From Notospermus geniculatus (Eukaryota; Nemertea; Pilidiophora; Heteronemertea; Lineidae): DNA of 64,000 nucleotides. Location: positions 511,304 to 575,303 of the forward strand of contig NMRB01000014.1 in NCBI GenBank assembly GCA_002633025.1, in the 5' to 3' direction. Each line of letters begins with the position of its first letter. Position 1 is the first letter of the stretch. Below are positions 57,019 through 64,000 of this stretch, piece by piece. Made by a program: the position numbers and the translations under genes. Below the pieces are notes generated by a model. It had not been told where the DNA came from, did not search any database, and worked only from the letters and a program-made list of their open reading frames with translations.

Positions 57019-57802
57019 CTGTACAAGCAGCACAATATTGGCTGGTTATTGTTATTGCATGTAATTTATTATTCATGAATTCCCACTTAAGATTTATTAG
57101 TTACGTTCTCTACAGCACAAAGGGTGAAGAAATTTGATAACCAACTGGTATTGGTGTTTCCTTTCCTGAATGTGATCCACTCTGTGAGTCAACATAAAAT
57201 CTAGTGAATGTGTGCCTGCTTCATACATTCGTGTGGCTGAAACGACAAGGATAGACCCAATCTGGTCTACCATGAATTTTGTTTCCATAAAACAGACGAC
57301 GACAACCTGTTACAGCAGCGGCTGAATGCAAAAACACCGGACAATACGTTTGCCTTGATGGTCAAGCGGTGCCACGCAAGATTTTTGGTTGGCCTTGAAA
57401 GTAGGGGCCCATGTACAAGCAGCACAATATTGGCTGGTTATTGTTATTGCATGTAATTTATTATTCATGAATTCCCACTTAAGATTTATTAGTTACGTTC
57501 TCTACAGCACAATGGGTGAAGAAATTTGATAACCAACTGGTATTGGTGTTTCCTTTCCTGAATGTGATCCACTCTGTGAGTCAACATAAAATCTAGTGAA
57601 TGTGTGCCTGCTTCATACATTCGTGTTGCTGAAACGACAAGGATAGACCCAATCTGGTCTACCATGAATTTTGTTTCCATAAAACAGACGACGACAACCT
57701 GTTACAGCAACGGCTGAATGCAAAAACACCGGACAATACGTTTGCCTTGATGGTCAAGCGGTGCCACGCAAGATTTTTGGTTGGCCTTGAAAGTAGGGGC
57801 CC
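57019..57802. repeat. 392-bp tandem duplication
   Basis: 57019-57410 and 57411-57802 are direct repeats with about three mismatches by eye. Each copy yields the same 63-codon minus-strand frame, which I do not consider a gene. Confidence 0.92.
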
Positions 57803-58103
57803 TCAACTTCAACACAGGTTTTCCCTTATTCCCCAACTCTGTATGATCGTCTATCGCTGGCGGCCATCTTTAAAACATGGCTGCCAAAACTTTGACTTGC
57901 TGCATGGCGGGAGCACTTCATTTTTACGGTTCGGTATTTCAAGGTTCTTTAGAGTGTCCAATGCACCTTTGGCGAAAGACAGGTTTCTGCTGAACCACAA
58001 AAGCAAACGTTACGCTCTGCTCCTGGACGCTGATGACAGCACCTCAATATGGAAGTGGATATATGTCAGTGCCGTCTGTTTGTCGGCGATTATGGGAAAA
58101 TTA

Positions 58104-58439
58104 TCATCTCCCCACACCTGCTAATTGTCTGTTATAAGCAGACGCATAAACAGTCTTTCCATTATTATAACTCATATGAATGTTACTGTTTCCTCGGGCC
58201 ATATGGTATATTGATGGCATCAGATGGATAAACTTTTGACTGTCGCGGGGTTCGGTGTCTTGCTGAGGAAGATCATTCTGGCTATTCACCAACCCGTACA
58301 TCGGGAGGTTCGTGTCGTCGTTGATAATGAGGCCCGGCGTCTTCCTCAAATATTGACACAGCGAAAGGTACATCTCCGTTTTCCACGACGAGTCCCACCG
58401 AATGGCGTGTTCACCTGGCTGGAGCCTGGCAATTTGCTT
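58104..58439 (-). CDS. Open frame of 112 codons, possible exon of an unknown gene
   Basis: The frame opens after a TAA (58440-58442) and runs to a TGA at 58104. An acceptor-like ATTGCCAG lies at its start. It reads GEHAIRWDSSWKTEMYLSLC, QYLRKTPGLIINDDTNLPMY and GLVNSQNDLPQQDTEPRDSQ, which is protein-like in composition. No domain is recognised. A plus-strand frame overlaps the adjacent 57747-58124. Confidence 0.3.
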   Translation of the reverse strand, partial: KQIARLQPGEHAIRWDSSWKTEMYLSLCQYLRKTPGLIINDDTNLPMYGLVNSQNDLPQQDTEPRDSQKFIHLMPSIYHMARGNSNIHMSYNNGKTVYASAYNRQLAGVGR

Positions 58440-59102
58440 TTACAAGTACATGTATGCCGTTGAAGTGGTGACATTACGAGCTTTGTTTGGCCCTCATCTC
58501 TCCATGCATGAGGTTCATTCCCGAGTCATCATCATCTGTATCGCTTTCCGACTCGCAGTTACGCTTCCTCTTTAAAGAGGAACTGACACCTTCAAATATA
58601 ATGAATATTTTTGCTGTTCCAAATGGGTATTACATCACTCTATGGCTGGCAAAAATTTAGTGAAAAAATCTTAGCTCATTTTTAAACTACCCGGTAAACA
58701 CAAAAATGTATCCACTATAGGAAAGCTACATAAAGTAATAATCGTTTGTAATGATAACCCAATGTGTGGCGATGGGTTAATTTATAACCCCAGCCATCAA
58801 GCGGGTTATTTAATCTACCTCTCACATCAGTTGACTTTGGTTTATCGCCATGGGAAAGTACCAGGCTGAGAGCTGACCAGTGTATATCGATCTATTGATT
58901 TAGCCCTGTTATCATGGAGTCAGGGTTGAAATATAACAATACAATGGCACTGGGGAAGGGGGTTATATCGATGGCTGTCCTGGGTGCTATTCTTCAGGAG
59001 AATGAAGACCTCGGCTCCACATTATACTCCGAGAAGATTGGATTGTGGATGACACTGTTCGGTCCAGAAGAAATTTGTCCGGCCTATCTTAGCAAACATT
59101 TA
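58440..59102. other. No gene seen
   Basis: AT-rich non-coding sequence with short ORFs only. Confidence 0.4.
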
Positions 59103-59221
59103 TGGTCGTATTTTAGAACGTCCCTTAATGTTAATGTCGACCTTATGTCTATTGTAAAACCATCGAGAACAATAGATTTAAGGTGGACCTTAATGTTAAG
59201 GAACGTTCTAAAATACGGCCC
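59103..59221. mobile_element. Hairpin MITE-like element
   Basis: About 119 bp; two arms of about 52 bp starting TGGTCGTATTTTAGAACGTC with several mismatches, nearly touching at the centre. Confidence 0.8.
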
Positions 59222-59510
59222 CTAATTTAATATTTGAAAACGTTTATTTGTCTGTGGCCGAATTGTTTTTTGACGCAATATCGCAAGTACTTGTAGGCTT
59301 TTCAAATGTACGATGATTACCGTTGGGAATGGGAGTTTTACTGTCGTCTGCAACAAAAACGTCTTGCATCGGTTCGTCGACATTACAATGGTAATATCAC
59401 CTTCTCTGATGTTCATTTCAAGAATTGCTGTTTGTACTGTTCGACAGGAGCATACAGTCCACACTCATTCTGAGCGGCAGGTCCCGGATTCGAATCCAGC
59501 CCGGGTCATA

Positions 59511-59745
59511 TATACTATTCAAAAAAAGTTAAGGACCAAATTTTCATAACTCATAATTCTGTTTCAGGCATTGCTTCAGAACACGTTATATGCAACAACT
59601 GAAACTTACCACATCTGTAATTCATAACAGTGTGTTTGAGGTCATTCAGGAGTTATATCGTATCATTTTCAGCTGTAAAAAAATGTCATATGAAAAAGTT
59701 GTGCACAAAATAACAAGTGGTCCTTAACTTTTTTTGAGTAGTGTA
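59511..59745. mobile_element. Tc1/mariner-type MITE
   Basis: About 235 bp between TATACTATTCAAAAAAAGTT and AACTTTTTTTGAGTAGTGTA. The TACACTACTCAAAAAAAGTT-type end and the TA borders are typical of non-autonomous mariner-like elements. No transposase remains. Confidence 0.82.
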
Positions 59746-60058
59746 AATACATGCTGTCGAATGCAGTCGAATTTTCATTCGAAACCGCAAATCGTAGGAA
59801 TCCCAAAAGTTGGAATGGTCATCTCCTTTCTTTCTACAACTGTTGTAGTCCACCTTTGTATACCTGTCTTTTCTGAGATAACGATCTTGTCCACCAAGTA
59901 CTGTTAGTTCTTCTGAACGAGGTAATAAGAATGCAAACGATGGGCTAAGTATTCATGGCTTCAACATCGCTTGCCGTTCACGATCTGAAGATAGCGTTTG
60001 ATCAGCCAGGAGACTGCGGCCATTGCTCAGTCATAGCACGTGGGTCATTAGTGAATCN

Positions 60059-60400
60059 CATTATGTCATCTCGGAGTCTGAGAAAGGTTCATATTGGTAC
60101 TGGTAACAGCGATGTTGTCGTCATTATGTCATCTCGGAGTCTGAGAAAGGTTCATATTGGAACTGGTGACAGCGAAGTTGTCGTCATTTTGTCATCTCGG
60201 AGTGTGAGAAAGGTTCATATTGGAACTGGTGACAGCGAAGTTGTCGTCCTGATGTCAACTTGAAGTGTGAGAACGGTTCATTTAGTATTGGAACTGGGAA
60301 TGAGCGATGTTGTCGTTCTTAATGTCATCTTGAAATTTGGGGAAGGCTCATATTGGAATTGCTCACAGCGAAGTTCTCGTTCTGGTGTCATGTTTGAAAT
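60059..60400. repeat. 63-bp tandem repeat kept in a reading frame
   Basis: About five copies of a unit starting CATTATGTCATCTCGGAGTC; the first three are close, the later ones diverged. The period is a multiple of three, and the frame from 59955 reads VVIMSSRSLRKVHIGTGDSE repeatedly to a stop at 60263. An N sits at 60058. I see no splice sites or domain, so coding use is doubtful. Confidence 0.75.
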
Positions 60401-61480
60401 GACATTCAATGGGGTGCGTGTGAAGTCCTCTCCAACTGCAGGTCATGTTGCAGTGCTAAGTCCTATAGTATTCCAGGGTCCTAATACATGTATAGTTAAG
60501 CCAGGTGTGAACTAACTTGAATTATTCATGAAAAAATGTTTACGGGTAAACAGAAATGATTTAAGGCGCGACGAATATATTAATACTAGGCCTTTGAAAT
60601 ATCTGAATGGAGTTCCATTTCTAGCGCATCCCGAGTCCCAGGTCGTAAAGCAATTTAAAAAAAATTTAATGATGAATTAGTATGCTGATGGGTTATGGAA
60701 ATCTAAGAACTTCATGCACGCTGACATGAATGATCTGAATTTAGAGCCACCTGACTCAGTGTGGAGGAAAAGACACGTAGTTTTTCGGATGTAAATGTAG
60801 ACCACTAATGCCTGTTTGCCTGGAGAGCCTAACGTTTTTCAAAGGCAGTGTTTCTGTGTAGCCACGTGAACCGCGTGCAAGAGAGCTTTTGGTAATGACC
60901 ATGTATTTCCGAATCAAGTGAGAACTTAACAGGTGCTTCATGTAAATATGATAGCAGAACGTTTAACATGGCGGTCACACTCTGTGGCATGGTAATATGA
61001 TAACACATAATGCGTTGATAGGGTCATTATGTTGTCATGATACGAGCAGCCCCCGCATTACATCAGATGCATGTACAATGTATTCAGTAGTTTATGCCCA
61101 TGACATTGCTGGAGATTCCTTTACATGGAGGTAAACGTGATATTTCAAGTAGGTGCGAAATTGATGATTTATAATAATTATTGGAAAACAGAACTGGACG
61201 ATGAGAAGTTGTGCCAATGCTAAGAACAGCTGTCGCCGATGGAAGAGTATCGCCAATTTTCGATATTTTGACGGTCGATAGTAGGATAGCGGTAGTTACG
61301 ATCTAATGGTTGGTTCCTATATGAAATGCACACTAAAGCAGTCTGTTGTTTTGCATGTAGTCAGTAGGCCATCTCATATCTGGAAGTTTTTGTTTCTCCA
61401 AACTTCCTAATACGTCACCCGCCTCCCCTCAGGTGTCAACCATACCGCATGCTCTTTTCAATTTTCGCGGGAAAAGGGGT
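60401..61480. other. No gene seen
   Basis: Non-coding by eye. Confidence 0.4.
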
Positions 61481-61860
61481 CATTTTTCGGCAGCAGTCTT
61501 AGGGAAAAAATTCCCGAAAAACACTTAAAATAGGGGTGCTTTGAATGACTTTTCTCCCGAAAAATTCTTTAAAAGGGGGGGGGGCAAAAGTTTCTCTTCC
61601 CGAAAAAATAATAAAAAGGGGTATGAAAGTCCTATTCTCAACGAAAAAGCCTGTAAAAAAGGGGGTGAAAATCCCTTGGTTCCTTCAAAATTAGGGTCTA
61701 TGTCTAATTGCATAAAAAATCCCGAAAAAGGGGTGAAAATATCTTGGTTCCTTCCATTAGGGGGTCTAATTGGATGAAAAAAGCCCGCAGAAAGGGGTGG
61801 AAAATTTTCCTTGGTTCCTTCCATAAGGGGGTCCTTTTCAAACTCAGGAACAAGCATATG
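61481..61860. repeat. A/G-rich degenerate tandem repeat
   Basis: Phrases such as CCGAAAAAGGGGTGAAAATA and TTGGTTCCTTCCATAAGGGG recur several times with a G run at 61575-61584. It is low-complexity and non-coding; frames on both strands are artefacts of the repeat. Confidence 0.65.
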
Positions 61861-63388
61861 TGTACCTAAAATTAAGGAGTGAGGGGGCCGGGATTCGTCA
61901 GCGACAGAGAAGGCGATCGATTGAAAGAGCATGGCTGCTAATGGTCCTTGGTTGAAATGGCACGAAACGTATTACTGTAATCGTATAACTACCCATATCA
62001 TAATACTACTTGTTTGCTAAGAGGTATCGTATTCCCGCACATTTTCTGCTAGGAACGAGTTGTTCTCCCAATATCTTCAGGAAGTATAACCGTTGAGAAA
62101 GGCCGTTCATCGGAACCTTTGGGCAAAGAGATGTCATGTACACTTGAGCTGTTTGAGGCTTCTTTCATACATTTTGAAGAAGGTGTCCATGGTGATACAA
62201 GCCTCTGTATTGGAAAGTGCACGCAGAAAAGTTGGAATGACCGTTACGGTACATCCTTGGTAGTCAAGATGGTTACGGTAGGTAGTACATATACATGCGG
62301 CAGGTGAATGCATTCATTCTGATGATGCACCCAGTGGGCGCCAAAAGACAAACTCCATGTTTGTTCATGACTGCAATCCATGATATATTGCATAATTGAT
62401 CAAGCCAAATGAGACCTCAGCTGCTATGTACTACAGCAATTATGTACGAGACAAATGAACTGTCGTTTGTGTACAGGTTCCCGAAGGACGCATTTGTTGG
62501 TCGATCTCTCCGTTTAAGACATGTATAACCGAAATATCTCTTGATTGATATTGTGTTATGACCAGTTGCTCTGTCCGGGAGAATCTATACGACGAACGTA
62601 TTTTATGATTTCAAGCATTTGAACCAGTCATTCTTTGAAGACGTCGTCCAGATCAACCGTTCTGGACAACCAAGAATATCTTGGCGTTGTTTCCGAGTGT
62701 TCGCTGTGAGTCTAGGCAAAACAACGAGGGTATTATACATCCCGGCAAATGACCTAAGCGCCGGGTCTTCGGCGTGGCAAGTGCAGATTCCGAGTCCGGG
62801 TTTTCCTGAATCCCGCGCAAAATGGCGTCGTCGCCCTCGTTGCTTTTAGATTCTGCTGCTAACCTTGTTCTCAAGCCAGATGTGTTTGTCACAAGGTTAG
62901 AGATGAACGTTATCATGTCATGTTATGTATTCCTTACTCCTCAGTTGTGCTAACTGTTGCTCCGGGACGATAAACTCTCCATGACTCCGGTCAGGCAGAC
63001 ACGTAATAACTCAAACAAGGCTAATTTCCCTTTAATATCCTTGATATCGCGAAAAAGCATCGATAACAAAGTTACATACGTTGCAATCGGTGTCATCTGT
63101 CTCTCCTGGCCATAAACTACAGAGACTTGGGACTGTGAACATCTTGAAATTCGAGAGCATCTCTGTCTCTTGCAAATATAATTAACGCTCTGAGACTAAA
63201 AATGAATAGTTTTGACGTAAATCAGCGATTATATTGTAATTTAGTTACATCACTTGGGACTCACATTAATTTCGCATGAAAATATTGTGTGAATGTCGTG
63301 ATATGCCTAACAAAACATCAATGAAAGATGTATTCAAAGTGTTAATGAAGTATATCTTTTCAATTCTTCTTTTCTTTCTTAACGTCAG
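61861..63388. other. No supported gene
   Basis: A few frames of 60-90 codons on both strands without domains or splice context. Confidence 0.35.
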
Positions 63389-63412
63389 AGGAGTTATGGC
63401 GCTGGAATAGAC

Positions 63413-63697
63413 ATGGGCCCTCCTCCCTCCAAGATGCCCAGCAGCTTCCGCAGATTACTTCGGGAGAGGATTCCCATTGTGATTTGGGTCACAAGACTTC
63501 TTCCTCCCCCTCCCCCCCGTCTTCATTCTTGCTCCCGCTCCAGCAGATATTTCTCCTTCGTACAGGCGCTCCAGAGAAAATGTGGATTGCTGGCGTTCTT
63601 GTTCTTCGAAAACCCCTTTCGTTCTGAGGCTTATGTATCTGGTGGCATGGTGTCATGGCCCATACTTTCATATTACAGTTTTGATAGCTGGGTTTGA
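63413..63697 (+). CDS. Weak candidate exon
   Basis: A pyrimidine-rich acceptor-like site (tttctttcttaacgtcag, ending about 63388) precedes an ATG at 63413 and MGPPPSKMPSSFRRLLRERI. The rest has a poly-proline run and no domain or convincing donor. It could be an artefact. Confidence 0.18.
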   Translation: MGPPPSKMPSSFRRLLRERIPIVIWVTRLLPPPPPRLHSCSRSSRYFSFVQALQRKCGLLAFLFFENPFRSEAYVSGGMVSWPILSYYSFDSWV

Positions 63698-63931
63698 ATG
63701 CACAATAATATAAAATGGTACTTTGCATGCCTGTTGTGCTGCGTGTTTTGAAGGCGAAGTAAGAAGGGAAACAGCCGCAACGCTGTGGCCTGGTTCTGGT
63801 TGCACTTTAGATATATTGAAACACTGAACCTTGCCCGGTTGTTCCGAACACGCTGCTCTTATTCTGTCCGCAAGCGAGCCAACGTCAAACGATCCTTGAG
63901 CATAAGAACCAACTAGGTTACCTGTATCCAT
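63668..63931 (-). CDS. Weak candidate first exon
   Basis: ATG at 63931 starts MDTGNLVGSYAQGSFDVGSL, protein-like in composition, with a GTTCAG donor-like site about 34 codons in. No domain is recognised; it may be the first exon of a gene on the minus strand. Confidence 0.22.
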   Translation of the reverse strand: MDTGNLVGSYAQGSFDVGSLADRIRAACSEQPGKVQCFNISKVQPEPGHSVAAVSLLTSPSKHAAQQACKVPFYIIVHSNPAIKTVI

Positions 63932-64000
63932 CTTCCTTTGATCTGTACAGCAATTATAGGAAATGCTCCAATTTCACTTCGCTAAAGAGAGACTTTTATA

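Noticed and set aside
57097-57680. Two identical 63-codon minus-strand ORFs (57097-57288 and 57489-57680)
   Set aside because: They are the same frame in the two copies of a non-coding tandem duplication; no domain or splice evidence.
59471-59507. tRNA-like B box (GGATTCGAATCC) with a GGTCC...GGGTC arm
   Set aside because: No A box, anticodon arm or cloverleaf could be formed upstream; at best a degraded tRNA-derived SINE fragment.
63413-63697. Possible N-terminus of an SLC26-type anion transporter (FRRLLRERIPIVIW)
   Set aside because: Only a loose Arg/Pro/Trp pattern matches; the rest is low complexity and no transporter helix follows.

Overview
This is a nuclear locus from an animal, most likely a marine invertebrate. 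The evidence is GT-AG introns, multi-exon genes, AATAAA signals, abundant short palindromes (aggccta, taccggta, tacatgta) and many short terminal-inverted-repeat elements. The GGCCTA-rich background and the gene set fit a non-vertebrate deuterostome (echinoderm, hemichordate or lancelet grade), but the exact taxon cannot be fixed from sequence alone. Single ambiguous bases lie at 46938, 50225 and 60058, so this is a draft-type assembly.

Layout. 1-2.4 kb: no gene; a giant inverted repeat with two 424-bp arms. 2.4-4.7 kb (+): a two-exon ankyrin-repeat protein ending in a SOCS box, probably a cullin-RING ligase substrate adaptor. 5.4-6.5 kb (+): an intronless, divergent seven-transmembrane receptor. 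7.0-10.2 kb (-): a two-exon gene for a 1009-residue, charged, disordered protein I do not recognise. 10.6-11.8 kb: two inverted-repeat elements. 12.0-33.5 kb (+): the ortholog of sorting nexin SNX14. I could join 30 exons in phase into a 947-residue protein (human about 946), plus three optional in-frame exons; its introns carry many MITE-like elements and a minisatellite, and its last exon and 3' UTR are partly duplicated in tandem. 34.6-36.7 kb: a 1.06-kb tandem duplication covering promoter-like sequence and a 5' non-coding exon acceptor. 36.9-39.4 kb (+): a four-exon gene with a conserved-looking central domain and C-terminal ankyrin repeats. 39.9-40.5 kb: an 81-bp minisatellite. 41-47.7 kb: mostly non-coding, with several MITEs (one nested with a target duplication) and one candidate signal-peptide exon on the minus strand. 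48.1-50.9 kb (-): a five-exon gene for a compact 243-residue protein with a helix-hairpin-helix-like motif. 51-64 kb: gene-poor, with repeats, a 392-bp tandem duplication, a coding-phase 63-bp repeat and a few weak ORFs.

The genes have no evident pathway link; this is an ordinary animal gene neighbourhood, not an operon. The two ankyrin genes are separate families. I found no dedicated new multigene system. The most useful observations are the optional SNX14 exons (including a 30-nt very basic microexon), the long hairpin-capable inverted repeat, the unrecognised protein families, and the recent local duplications.
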